Below are positions 48,736 through 60,850 of a stretch of 64,000 bases of DNA, in pieces. The notes beneath the pieces were generated by a model. It ran no database searches. It had not been told where the DNA came from and saw nothing but the letters and a program-made list of their open reading frames with translations. Within the stretch, counting starts at the first letter, position 1, and each line of letters opens with the position of its first letter. The stretch lies in assembly GCA_027943335.1 (NCBI GenBank), contig BSBK01002161.1:1829001-1893000 (forward strand). The letters are read 5' to 3'. This DNA is from Chamaecyparis obtusa. Its lineage: Eukaryota; Streptophyta; Pinopsida; Cupressales; Cupressaceae. A program made the position numbers and the translations under genes.

Positions 48736-48890
48736 AGGTGATATGGTTTCTTCTTAAATCCTAAGCCAACTTTGTTTTTATTTTCTCTACCAGTATGTGG
48801 GAGAGGTACCTCAAGACCTTTTCCTCTGATTCCTAGAGGTCCTTTACCTGAATATCCCATCGTAGCTATTAATTTATCTCCTGAACCATA
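48736..48890 (-). pseudogene. Element C G-patch-like segment
   Basis: Reads LIATMGYSGKGPLGIRGKGL, with NKVGLGFKKKP about 20 residues on. The spacing of MGY, G-G and GLG resembles the G-patch, a Gly-rich nucleic-acid-binding motif known also in betaretroviral protease regions. It is conserved in A (58846-58975) and D (18141-18215). The assignment is by eye. Confidence 0.55.
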
Positions 48891-49315
48891 CAACTTAGAA
48901 GGGAGTTTGGATACTGTAGAGTCACTAGTTTGAACAACTTGAGATTCAAGTTCATCTCTGTATAGCCATGATAGCACAGCTTCATCCTCTTCAAATTCTT
49001 GCTTGGATACTTGTTCTACTACAAAATTATTTTTATATGCTTCAAGAGGTTCTTTAGAGTTTGGTTTGGATTGTTTCAAAGATTTCCCATAAGAGTTAGG
49101 CGAGATAGGGAGAGATGTCAAAGATAAGACTAGCTCAATAGTATATTCTCCCATACTATTTTCTTTGATATTAACCTCTTTTGCAAGATCTTCCATTTTA
49201 GATGTGGATGCTTCTTTAGTTGGTTCAATGGAAGATTCTTTGTTATTAGGTACAAGCTTATCTACACTTTCCTTCAAGGTGTTGCAAGTTGTATTCAGAT
49301 CTACGGGGATAGTAA

Positions 49316-49920
49316 CCTCTACTCCTTCATAAGGAAACTTCAAACATTGATGGTATGTAGAAGGAATAGCTTGCATTTCATGTATTCATGGTCTCCCTAG
49401 AAGGACATTGCAGGCCAAAGGTAGATCAAGCACTTGACAGATGGTATCTTTGATAACTGGACCCACTCTGATAGGTAAGATAATGGTGCCTTTAGAAGAT
49501 ATTTCTTGTTCATCATAGGCTTTGATAGTTATTTTATTTCTAGGATCAATAGCCAATTCTAAAAATCCCAATTGTGTGATCAAGCTGTAAGAACAAATGT
49601 TTAGGCCAGCACCCCCATCTATCAACACACGTTTGACTCTACGGTTCTGGATCAAGACTTCTATATGCAAAGTTTGATTATGTGGGTGACTCAAGGAGTT
49701 GTCATCTTCCTCTGAAAAGGAGATATATTGTGGAGATGTAAGATGTCCAACCATAGTCTGGAACTTGTCTAAATCAAGGTCATCAGGAACATTGGAACTG
49801 AGCAAAGCTTTATCGAGAATGGCTCTATGAGCTGGAGATATTTGAAGCAACTCAAACATGGAAATTTTCGCATTAGTGTGTTGGAGTTGTTGGACAATGC
49901 TATAAGATGTATGCCTTATA
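49316..49920 (-). pseudogene. Element C aspartic protease
   Basis: The frame 49386-49859 contains VKRVLIDGGAGLNICSYSL, then ITIKAYDEQEISSKGTIILP and LPLACNVLLGRP. The active-site triplet is D-G-G. A stop after GRP (TGA where A has TGG) separates it from IHEMQAIPSTYHQCLKFPYE, which continues the protein. Confidence 0.83.
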
Positions 49921-51815
49921 TCCTTTGGATTGGAAGATTTGGAAGCAGCCTTCTATTTAGAAGAAAATGAAAGATTGAAGGTACCTTAGGGACATTTGAT
50001 GAATTTGGGATTTGTCCTTTCAGATGCATTTGAGCTTGTGATCGAGTAACTACATTAGTTGAGGAATGATCTTTGTCTCTTCGTACGATTGTGATGACAT
50101 TGCAACTTTCAGAGAGACATGGTTCAACCATATTGATGACAACATTATTTCCAGGGTAGGCATAGTTGACTTTTGCCCCCATATTAGGCTGAGAAGTTGA
50201 AACTTCTTGACCATGTTTTGGAAATGGTTCTGTGAATGCTGTATGATCGTTATTGCTCTAGGGATTGTCAATTGTGATGTCTCCACTATCGATTAGATCT
50301 TGAATGGTATGCTTCAAGTGGTAGCAATTATTAGTTTTGTGACCTTTACTCTGATGGAAATCACAGAATTCATTTCCTCTCCACCATTTTGGTTTGGGGT
50401 CCTGATCATTTGGTTGGATTGGTGGTAAAGAGATGATTTTATCAGCTAGTAGAGTTTTCATAGCTGATTCTAAAGACTCTCCCAGAGGAGTAAACTTTTG
50501 ATGTTTATCCCATCTTTTGTATTCTGGCTTCTGTTGAGATGGTTCAGAAGACTTTTGCTCTGAAGCTTTAATGGCTTGAGTGCCAAGAGTGAGATTGTAG
50601 GCTGGTGAATTTGATGGGGCATGGACAGTGTCAACAATGCCATCTGTGATGATGCCCTTGTTCTTGTTCCAATTTTTGTTCTTGTCTTTAGAACTGGATC
50701 CTGATTCATACTTGTCTTTTTGAAGTGTGATTTCTTCTTTTTTCACAAGCACTTTTTCAATTTTGATAGCATTATCCACCATCTTATCAAAAGATGTATG
50801 ATCTTGCATTTACAGAGGATAATTGATTTCGAGAACAAGATTATTGATGAAGATTTCCATTTTTTTTGTTTCTAGAATAGGTCTGGCATATAGAGAGAAC
50901 TTCTTTCTCCATCTCTTGAGAAATGTTAGGAATGGTTCCCCTAGGTATCGTTTGAGATTATAGATATCGATCATGGTGACCGGGTGCTAAATATTGTAGG
51001 AGTATTGTTGATAAAATAATTTGATCAACTCCTCAAAATTTTTGATAGTAGAAGGCAATTTTGAAAACCAATGAATGGATGCTCCTCCCAAAGATCTAGG
51101 AAAGAGGCACATAAGGTAGGTCAGTTCATGCATGAACTCCATTGATTATGTACAAAATTCCCTAACATGATCTTGAGGGTTAGAGTGCCCGTCATATTTA
51201 TCATACTTCGGCATCTCCACTCTTTTTGGAAATGGTGGCATGTACAAGTCTTTGTCAAATGGAAAAGGACATAGAGTCTCCATGGAGAACTCTTTAGGTT
51301 CCTTCTCTTTCTTGAGATTGTTAAGTTCAACTTGTATAGCATGCATTTGTTTTGTCATAGCCGTGAGTGGATTCTCTTCCTCATGTGTAGTGATGTCTTC
51401 AACATTAAAGTTGGGAGGAGGTTTAGCTCCTTGATGAGCTAATTATAAAAAGTATGCTTCTCTGTCTTCTTTCAAGAAATGCTTCATCATTCATTTGAAG
51501 TTATCATCATTTGATATTGAGCAATTTCTTCAGGTGTGGGTTCTTGATCTACACCATGTTGAGATTGAGCTCTTTGAGAGCCAAAATTTGTCCCTGCTTG
51601 AGACATGGTAGGAGTTTGTGGACTCCCTAGATTAGATTGATGAGGGGTATGTTGAGTACCTCCATGAGTTGATGGAGGAGGTATGTAAGCAGATTTCAAT
51701 CGATAGTTGCCAAGACCATCGTCCTCGTAAAGACTAGAATTGATGAGTTTCTCAATAGTTGGAGTTTGGAGAGTGGTGATAGATTTCTTGTGAGAGGAAG
51801 CTCTAGTCTCCACCA
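49921..51815 (-). pseudogene. Element C gag
   Basis: Starts at ATG 51815-51813 (MVETRASSHKKSITTLQT). The N-terminal part ends at a 1-nt deletion and stop near 51490-51515, seen by comparison with A. Capsid motifs CPFPFDKDLYMPPFPKRVEM, YDGHSNPQDHVREFCT and MEFMHELTYLMCLFPRSL follow; a TAA replaces the Gln codon A has after EFCT. The C-terminal part has FTPLGESLESAMKTLLADKI and the CHHC knuckle CDFHQSKGHKTNNC followed by LKHTIQDLIDSGDI. It would form the particle shell. Confidence 0.87.
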
Positions 51816-54800
51816 TTAACCTCAAGTGAAACAAAAGAATAAGATCCAAATAACTGAAGAATGAATTGAATCAAGATGATTAGATGATGCAACCTTGTCA
51901 AGGTTTGATTGATTTGAAGATTCGATTAGATGTGGATGAAGGATACTGTGCCCTAGATGTATGGGTAGGTTCCCAAAAGATAGTAGACAAGATATCACAA
52001 CACTTAGTCATTTTGATGATTGATTGATTGAAGATTGATAGTTATGACAAGGTTTTGACACGAGATGATAAAGACTCAAATTGATTAAATAGAAGGCTGA
52101 ATCAGATTCAAAAGGCCACTTTAGGAAAATGATTGGATTCTCAATAGCTACTACTTTGTTCTTGAAATAGTGATTCGTTCGACAGATTTTGAAATTAGGC
52201 TGAAAAAGCTAAATATCTGGCAATTCTGACAATTTTTTGACAACTCTTAACAATTTTCCCAAACGACACTCTGCAGACTCGTACGATAGTGGGTATGCTA
52301 TGAAATGACAGTTGCAAAACTCGTACGATAGTGGGTAGCCACTAAAATGAGACTTGAAAATCTCATATGACAGTTGCAAGATTTTGACTTTGAGAATTTG
52401 CTGGCATGAAAACTCGTACGACACTGGGTACTCAATCATATGACAGATGGGCTATAATGAAATGACACTTTGAGAAAAATCGTATGACTTTTTGACCTCC
52501 TGAGATGACTTTTGACTCCAGAAAAGGATTTTACTTCAGATTTTGCAAATTTTGAGTTTTCAGATTTGAATTGTTTGCAAATTTCAATGTCCAGATTTGA
52601 GGATTGTAACAGATTTGTCTGTTTTCAATATCCAGATAGATAAACAAGCACACAAAACAGCAAGTAAGTGATTTCAAGCATGTCTGAAAATAATGAACAA
52701 GGGAAAAAGCAACCTTGCGCATGAACAATCAAGTGACTTATTCGTTCTAATCCTCAGAAGTGTTAATTGTGTATGTTCCAAAATGTTTTGCAATGATGCA
52801 CATATACCCTAGAAAATAAAAATTTGGCATCGCTAGGGTTTTTAGTAATGGTTTGACTCTGCAACTTTTATGATCCAAAGGGGTGAACTCCAATCCTGGC
52901 GCACTAGGGTTTTGACACAGTCCAAGAACTTAATCTTTAGGAGCTACTAGGGAGATCTAACAACCCAACAATGAACCATACCCATGGAGATTTCTTCCAC
53001 AAGGACATTTATATAGCAGCTATCACTACCACGATGAAAATGGCTATTACCACTTGAGCTTCCATCAACGTAGTTTGCCTTGTGAAGGGAGTGTCCGCTA
53101 TGGTTAACCCTCTCTAAAGATGACTCACAGTATTGTACCATAAGGGGACTTGGCTCCAGATCCAAGGTTTTGACACCTTTTCAGTTTTAACCCAAACAAA
53201 GCAGGCAAATAAATTCGACACGCTAAGACAAAGTTTTGCTTCACCAAGGTCTATGATGTCAACTCCATGTGATCTATCAACCTCTCAAGGGAGAGAATGT
53301 ATTGATCAATAAGAGAAGGTGCACTAACCAATTTTGATTCACCAAAGCTCATGATGTCAACCCCACGTGATCTATCAACCTCTCCTGGGAGAGAATGTAT
53401 CGATCAATAAGAGAAGATGCACTAACCAAGTTGAATGTGAAACGCACTAAGTATCCTCCCTACCTACAAGGATTCTATCGTCAAGAAAGATTTCACTGGG
53501 AATCCAATCTCTCAAGAATTATGAATAGTGTTCATAGGGCCTAATTACTATGTGAGAACAGATGTATGTTTCCAAAAAGCAAATCTACCAAAAGTACCCA
53601 AAAAGCAAAAAGAGGAACACTTAACACTTAAAGCGAATATGAGATGAGTCCACAAGGTGGAACACTTAAAACCTCACATAAGCTGAAAATGAGTCCCCAA
53701 CTTAGAAAAGAAGTGAGTTCCTAAAAGCATAAATGGGTTGCCAAGTGGAACACTTAACGCTTCTGTCCTGTTGACCCCTCCCCTTTAAGGTGGCACTGAA
53801 CTTGCAACCACGGGGTGGAATGAGGGGTCGACGGATTAGCGAGTCTAATAACCCAAGATAGCAATCAAGATCAATCACAAGTATCTAAGACTACTTAATG
53901 AATCCTTAAGGGGTCACAACCTAGTATCAATTATGCAAGTGTGTAGAAATAGACAAAAGCATGAAAAGATGCACACAAGCCAGACACATAAGAGATTTAT
54001 TTTAAGTCTAAATTGAAATGTTATTAGATAAAGGAGAATACCTGGGATCCTCGCAATGTGCTTAGTAGATTTTACCTGATTTTTAGCAATTTTTGTTGAG
54101 CTTTTCCATGCAAGCAAGTGACGAACTCTCCAACAAGCAAACAATCAAACAAGATATGCAACATATATTCAACTTATGAAAACCATAGGGTTAGCTCTAA
54201 AAGTCAATTATTATAATAATAACCAACAATTAACCCAAATGAAAACTCATATCATTCATTGAACCATGTAAAAAAAATAAGTGCATACCCATCACAAAAC
54301 TTTTTTTTTTTTTTGCTGCATTTGACCTAGTCAACAAGATCTGATTTTTTTATTTATGATTTTGGCCAAAAAAATAGAAATTCAAAACAAAGACCCCTAC
54401 TAAAAAATAGAGATCTTTCCAAAAATGTAAAAATTTTAGAAAAATCTCTTCATTTGTGCCCTAGAGACCCATTTTTTATCAAAATAGACTAGTTTTTGTA
54501 AATTGACTATTTGAGCTATTATATTGCATCCAAATTTAAAACACAAAGAATGGACCTCCTGTAGAATTTAAAGAGATTTCCAAAAATATAAAAATTTCTA
54601 AAAAATATGCTGATTTGTGTTAGATATTAATTTTTTCTAGAATTTCAAGAAAAAATTATTAAAAATTCAAAACATCTTAGAAAATTCTAAATTTTTTACT
54701 GTAGCTTCTCTGATATGTGTCCAACTTGTAAAAAAAATGTCAAAGCAAAAACCTAAGCTGTTTGAGAGATAAAATTAAATCTTTGAAACTTTAGGGCTGT

Positions 54801-54840
54801 AGCTCCAAAAAAAATCAAAACTAGCATGTAAAGGTGAGTT
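51816..54840 (-). other. Element C 5' leader
   Basis: 3 kb non-coding. Holds the gtcgtacgag/gtcatttga array (52240-52500), a 98-bp tandem duplication (53234-53429) and a T/A-rich part at 54170-54830. Longer than the A leader by about 0.8 kb. Confidence 0.72.
53234..53429. repeat. 98-bp tandem duplication in the element C leader
   Basis: Units 53234-53331 and 53332-53429 align without gaps, from ttttg...ttcacc to gcactaaccaa, with about ten differences. Element A has a single reverse-oriented counterpart near 39130-39230. Confidence 0.88.
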
Positions 54841-54858
54841 GCCCCACGGTGGGCGCCA
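54841..54858 (-). promoter_or_regulatory. Element C primer-binding site
   Basis: On the minus strand this is TGGCGCCCACCGTGGGGC, 4 nt from the 5' LTR. From memory, the complement equals the 3' end of plant tRNA-Lys(CUU) including CCA. Confidence 0.88.
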
Positions 54859-54862
54859 TAAA

Positions 54863-56127
54863 TGTGTGTGTGAAAATTGTACCTAATCTATAGACACAAC
54901 ACTTTAGTAAAACATTAGAGGTTAGCTATAATAAAAATCATGCAAAATTGAAATCTAATCTAACCAAGCGATTTACTGCCTTCTAATAGGTGCGAGATTG
55001 ATGTTCTCAGATTGTTATCGAGATCAGTGACCTAGATGACACCTAAATGAAGGATTTGAATGAAAAACTGATATGAAATATGAATGCAATTAATCTATTT
55101 TTTTGATATTTTCTATGCAATAAGATGAAAAATGATATGAATCTATGCTAATATGGAAATTGATATGCTAAAATGATATAACAATGATATGAAAAAGAAT
55201 CTAAATGAATGTAAAAAAAAAAAAATTGATCTCACAATAGCTTTGATTCGTAATAAGCTTTGATTCTCCAGATGTCGATTCTCCAGCATAAGTTTGCACA
55301 ATTATGAGATGATTTGAGATAAGCTAAAGCCTTAATTTATAGAAATCTAGGGTTTTGGAGGTGCATGAAAAAAAGCCATAAATCACTCTTGATAAACTTA
55401 GGTTGATTTTTGAGTTATCTGATAATAAAGATAATTTAATTCACAAAAATATGCAAATCATGCAAAAATAGCTTTTTAACTCAAATTAGAAGTTTAGATC
55501 AACTTTAAAACTCAAAAATGATGTTGAGTTCCAAAAAGTCAATAACTTGCATTGATTTTCTGATTTGGAGTTTAACTGCTCTTTGATTGTGCACATGGAT
55601 AATTATGAATTAATAAATAAATAAAGTGATTTATTCTCAACTTAACTAATTTTTGAAAAATAAAATAATTGATTTATGGGTTAATCAATCATTTAATCAA
55701 ACTTTTATTCAAAAATAATATCATTAAATATGACAACTTGCTTTAATTAATTAAATAAGAATTTAATCAATTAATGATAGGAATTTTGATTTATTGTCAA
55801 ATTTAAATAATAATACTTAGGAATAAATACAATTAAATTCAATTAAATAATTAAGTGGCAGAATTAAATCTAATTAATTAAATATGAAAATATTTAATTA
55901 ATCAAACTTAGGATAAATGGGATTTATCGCCAAATAATCATTAAATTAAAGATAATTATGATGATTAGGAATATTACTAGGAATATTCCCCGATGCAAAA
56001 TTTATGATAATCAATTAGGATTCGATGATGTGCAGATGTGCCTTTGGTTAGGACTTTGATGTTCATTTTTTTCAATGTGTCGATATAGGAGGTTAATGAA
56101 CCTATAGCCCATTTTTGGGGTATTACA
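54863..56127 (-). repeat. Element C 5' LTR
   Basis: 1,265 bp, same length as the left copy, followed by the target duplication CATAC at 56128-56132. Confidence 0.96.
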
Positions 56128-57700
56128 CATACCCCCTCCATCAACTCACGGAGGTAATCAACAATCTCTACATCAATCTATCTCAAGGATTCCTAAAACT
56201 CCTAACATGTCTCATGGAGGGACACATCACGGGTCTCAAGGACATCACTCTCAACATGGTATGGATCAAGAACCCACACCTTCTAAAATTGCTCGATATC
56301 AAAATGATGATGATTTCAAGAAAATGATGAGGCATTTCTTGAAAGAAGATAGAGAGGCATACTTTCTAGAGTTAGCTCATCAAGGAGCTAAACTTCCTTC
56401 AAACTTTAATGTTGAAAATATCATCACGCATGAGGAGGAAACTCCTATCATCGCTATGATGAAAAAAATGCATGCCATACAAGTCAAACTTAACAAACTT
56501 GAAAAAGAGAAGGAACCTAAGGAGTTCTCCATGGAAGCTCTATGCCCTTTTCCATTCAACAAGGACTTGTATATGTCACCATTCCCCAAGTGAGTGGAGA
56601 TGCCTAAATATGATAAGTATGATGGAAACTTTGATCCTCAAGATCGCATTAGAGAATTCTGTACTCAATCTATGGAGTTCATGCACGAACCAACCTACTT
56701 AGTGTGTCTTTTCCCTCGATCTCTGGGAGGGTCAGCTATTCATTGGTTCTTAAAAATGCCTCCAAGTATAAATTTTTTTGAGGAGTTAATCAAATTGTTC
56801 TATCAACAATACTCCTATAACATCCAACATCCAGTCACTATGATTGATATCTGCAATCTGAAATAGAACTCAGGAGAACCATTCCTGACTTTTCTCAAAA
56901 GATGGAGGAAGAAGTTTTCTCTATATGCTAGACCCATTCCAGAAACTAAGAAGCTGGAAATCTTCATAAAAAAGGAGACATATCACTTCAAAAGGAAAAG
57001 TATGAATCTAGATCTAGTTATTAAGATAAAGGCAAAAACTGGAACAAGAATAAAGGCGTTGTTACAGATGGTGTTGTTGATAATATCTGTGACCCATCTA
57101 AGGCACCCACTTTCAATCTCACTATTGGTACCCAAGCCATCAAAGCTTCTGAAGCTAAAACATCAAAATCTAATAAGAAGCCATCTAATTACAAACCTTG
57201 GGCTACAGATCCTAACCACAAATTCACTCCTCTTGGAGAGTCCTTGGAATCTGCCATGAAAACTCTATTGGCTAACAACATCATTTACTTGCTTGAGATA
57301 AAAGTCTTTGATCCTGAACCTAAACTGAAATGGTGGAGAGAGAATAATTTATGTGACTTCCATCGCAATAAGGGTCATAAAACTGATAAATGCATGCGCT
57401 TGAAACACATCATACAAGACAAAATTGATAATGGAGAAATCATGATTGACAATCATAAGAGCAATAATGATCATACAACATTCACAGAACCATTTTCAAA
57501 ACATGGTAAAGAAGATTCTTCTTCTTAGCTTAATATGGGTGCTAAAGTCAATTATGCCTACTTTGGAAACAATGCTATCATCAACATGGTTGAACCATGT
57601 CTATCTGAGCATTGTAATGTCATCACAATTGTAAGAAGAGATAGAGAAAATCAATTAGAAAATGCAGTTACTCGATCACAAGGTTAGGCACATCTGCAAG
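56128..57700 (+). pseudogene. Element A gag, remainder
   Basis: Continues from IPPPSTHGG with SQGHHSQHGMDQEPTP, ALCPFPFNKDLYMSPFPK, then a TGA at 56591 where C has an Arg codon, then VEMPKYDKYDGNFDPQDR, MEFMHEPTYLVCLFPRSLGG and FYQQYSYNIQHPVTMIDI. Later it reads FTPLGESLESAMKTLLANNI, PKLKWWRENNLCDFHRNKGH and the intact CHHC knuckle (CDFHRNKGHKTDKC, about 57350-57395). Stops include 56862-56866 and 57685-57687. Confidence 0.87.
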
Positions 57701-57834
57701 GACAAATCCTAGATTCATCCAATGTCCATAAGATGCCTTTCAATCTTTCATCTACTTCTAAACAGAAGGCTACATCTAAATCTTCAAATCCTAAAGACAT
57801 GAGGCCTACTTCATATAGTATTGTCCAACAACTC

Positions 57835-58485
57835 TAGCATACAAATGCTAAAATCTCCATGTTTGAGTTGCTTTGGATATCTCTAGCTCATAGAGCCATC
57901 CTAGACAAAGCTCTACTCGGATCCAATGTTCCTGAAAACCTTGATTTAGACAGATTCTAGGCTATGGTTGGTCATCTAACATCTCCATAGTATATCTCCT
58001 TTTCAGAGGAAGATGATAATTCCTTAAGTCATCCACATAACCAACCCTTTCATATTGAAGTCTTGATACAAAACCATCGAGTCAAACATGTGTTGATAGA
58101 TGGAGGCACTGGTCTCAACATTTGTTCTTACAACTTGATTACACAATTGGAATTATTTGAAGCTACCATTGATCCTAAAAAGAAAATAACTATCAAGGCA
58201 TATGATGAAGAAGAAAGATCTTCCAAAGGAATAATTGTCTTGCCTATCAGAACAGGTCCAGTCATCAGGGATACTACATGTCAAGTTCTTGATATACCTT
58301 TGGCTTACAATATTCTTCTAGGGAGAAACTGGACACATGAAATGAAGGCTATTCCTTCCACATACCATCAATGTGTGAAATTCCCTTATGAAGGGGTAGA
58401 GGTGATGATTCTAGTGGACCTATACACAACTTGCAATGCATTGAAAGAAAGTGTTGATAAACTTGTTCCTAATAACAGATAATCT
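57835..58485 (+). pseudogene. Element A aspartic protease
   Basis: The frame reads through TNAKISMFELLWISLAHRAI to VKHVLIDGGTGLNICSYNL and IKAYDEEERSSKGIIVLPIR, then IPLAYNILLGRNWTHEM. D-G-G stands at the active site. Stops at 57835, 57958 and 57988 fall at codons that are Gln in element C. A stop at 58480-58482 ends the open part. Confidence 0.84.
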
Positions 58486-60055
58486 TCCACTAAGAAGCTA
58501 AACGTTGCTTCAACATCCAAAATGGAAGACATTGCTAAAGAGGTTAAAATCAAAGACAATGGCATGGGAGAATATACAATGGAAACTATTTTATCTCTCA
58601 CATCTCTCCCATTGTCCCCTAAATCTTATGGACAACCATCTAACCAAGTGATACCTACAGCTAAATAATCCCAAGTCATATTCAATGGAAGCTTTGTCAC
58701 AGAACAAGTATCTAAACAAGAGTTTGAGGAAGATGAAGCTGTACTTGCATGACTATACAAGGATGAACCTCAATCCCAATCAGTCTAGAAATGTGAGTCC
58801 ACTTCAAGCAAAATTACTTAGAATTCATATGGACTAGGGGACAAATTGATCACAAAAGTGGGATATACTAGAAAAGGACCTCTAGGACTACAAGGTAAAG
58901 GCCTTCTATCACCTCTTGACCACCATGGTCAAAACAAAAAGAATACAACAGGTCTAGGATATAAGAAGAAGCCTTTTTGTCTTAGCAAGAACTCCCCATA
59001 TGTCTTAGAACAGATTGAACCATCCACAACAAATCAACTAAAGGAAGAAACAACTAAACAATCTAACAGTGATGATTCTGACACCACCACTGATGAGCTC
59101 ATTCCTTATGAGCATTTGCCTAAAGAAATAAAATACCTCCTTGAAGCTAAAGATGATCCAGTAAAAAGAATAAATGTAGTAGAAAAGCAAGAACCTACTA
59201 TAGAACAAGAGACAGTTGCACCACAAGAACCAGTTGATCTCGAAGGCAATCAAATAGACAAGGAAGAAGGTGGTAGTTATTCTAAAATAGATTCCCATGA
59301 GTATGAATTCAAATCAGAATCTGAGGGTAACCCTTCTTGGGGTATCCACCATGACTTTACTCATGTTCTTAAATTTCCTAGAGGCATAGATGAGGAATCA
59401 AATGATTATGAATGGGGAGCCATTCTAGAGGAAGATGAGATTATCACAGAAAAACATGTTGATGTTGTTCACCAATATGCACCTAAAACCAATGTAAGTC
59501 TAGAGCAAAATAATGAACTTAACAAGTTTGATCCACCGATGGCTAGAGTAGACTCTCATGATGACATTGAGCCTATTCATGAATTAAACATCTTAAGTTG
59601 TAATATCACCTTCAAACTTAGTTGGGTGAGGACCAATGATGACAGATTCATATCCATAAACACTATTTCCCAATCTTTCACCACTTTGACTATCCAACAT
59701 CACGAACTTCTTGACCAAACCTCTACGAATTTGAGCCAAGGTATTTATACCTTTCCAAATGACTATGCCCTTGCTTGCTACCTCAATGCAGTTGAGCCTA
59801 TGAATACTTCCATTAGTAAACCGAGTATTAGCATGACAAAGTCGAACATCAAGTATCTTAGTCAAAAGAATAAAAGTAAAAATAAAAAGAAAAGGAGTTC
59901 TGAGGGTGAAAACCACTTTGTGACAGTCTCAAAGCCTACAAAAGTAAAAATAAAAGATGTATCCAAAGGTGAAAACCTCTTCGAGGTGCCTAAGGATGAG
60001 ATATTTGATGTCCTTCCAAGTCATTTACATGATAGATCTCTAGTTCTAATTGAGC
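58486..60055 (+). pseudogene. Element A G-patch-like segment and linker
   Basis: After a broken stretch (stops near 58666, 58750 and 58787), a long open frame starts about 58846 with KVGYTRKGPLGLQGKGLLSP and NTTGLGYKKKPF (G-patch-like). An acidic linker (EYEFKSESEGNPSWGIHHDF, NDYEWGAILEEDEIITEKH) and a Lys-rich patch near 59875-59905 follow. This is the most complete version of the linker in the window. No known enzymatic role. Confidence 0.7.
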
Positions 60056-60850
60056 CCACTCAATCGATCAACTTGGGAACAACAGAAGAACCACATTTGA
60101 TCCATGTAGCACAATCCTTATCAGAAGATGAAAAGTTAAAATTTACTACATTGTTAACAGAAAAGAAGATCAAATTTGCATGGAAATATTCAGATATGCC
60201 AGGGTTGGATCTTGATCTTATAATGCACCATTTATCTATAGCTCTAAACATCAAACTTGGTAAGCAAAAATTGAGAAAGATGCATCCACATGTTGCACTC
60301 TTAGTCAAAGCTGAATTAGAGAAACTACTAAAATCCAGATTTATCCATGTCATTGACTATGCTGAATGGATCTCTAATATTGTACCTATTTCTAAACCAG
60401 ATAAATCTATAAGAGTGTGCACAGATTTTAGAGATGCAAACAAAGCATGCCCTAAGGATGATTTTCCACTACCTAATATTGATATGATAGTGGACATGAC
60501 TGCAGGCTTTGAGATGTATTCTTTAATGGATGGTTTTTATAGATATAATCAAATCAAAATTGCTCCAAAAGATCAAGAGAAAACTGCTTTCACATGTGCA
60601 TGGGGTACCTTTTTTTGGAATGTCATGCCATTTGGGCTTAAGAATGCTGGTGCTACATATCATAGAGCTATGACATCCATATTTCATGACATGATGCATC
60701 AAACCATGGAGGATTATGTTGATGATACTTTGGAAAAATCCATGATAAGATCTGAACATCTAAATGACTTGAGAAAAATACTAGATAGAATGGAGAAGTT
60801 TATTCTTAGACTGAACCCTAAAAGTGTGCTTTTGGTGTCACTTCTGGAAA
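60056..60850 (+). pseudogene. Element A reverse transcriptase
   Basis: In frame with the linker: SKPDKSIRVCTDFRDANKA, FPLPNIDMIVDMTAGFEMY, SLMDGFYRYNQIKIAP, WNVMPFGLKNAGATYHRAMT and catalytic EDYVDDTLEKS. A 1-nt deletion near 60826, compared with C, shifts the frame after FILRLNPK, ending the 670-codon open frame at 60858; RT sequence resumes in another frame (LLGYILSKKGIEIDLAKVKA). Confidence 0.9.

Larger units (their letters stand above)
40774..56127 (-). mobile_element. Element C: complete 15.4 kb Tat-lineage Ty3/gypsy element
   Basis: Equal 1,265-bp LTRs (40774-42038 and 54863-56127) with TG...CA ends; perfect target duplication CATAC (40769-40773 and 56128-56132). The minus-strand order is LTR, primer-binding site, 3 kb leader, gag, protease, G-patch-like segment, linker, RT, RNase H, archaeal-type RNase H, integrase, 2.3 kb 3' region, polypurine tract, LTR. 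RT through second RNase H remains one open frame of over 630 codons; gag and integrase are broken. The LTRs differ at about 35 sites by eye (roughly 2.7%). It lies inside gag of its relative A, in the opposite direction. Confidence 0.96.
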
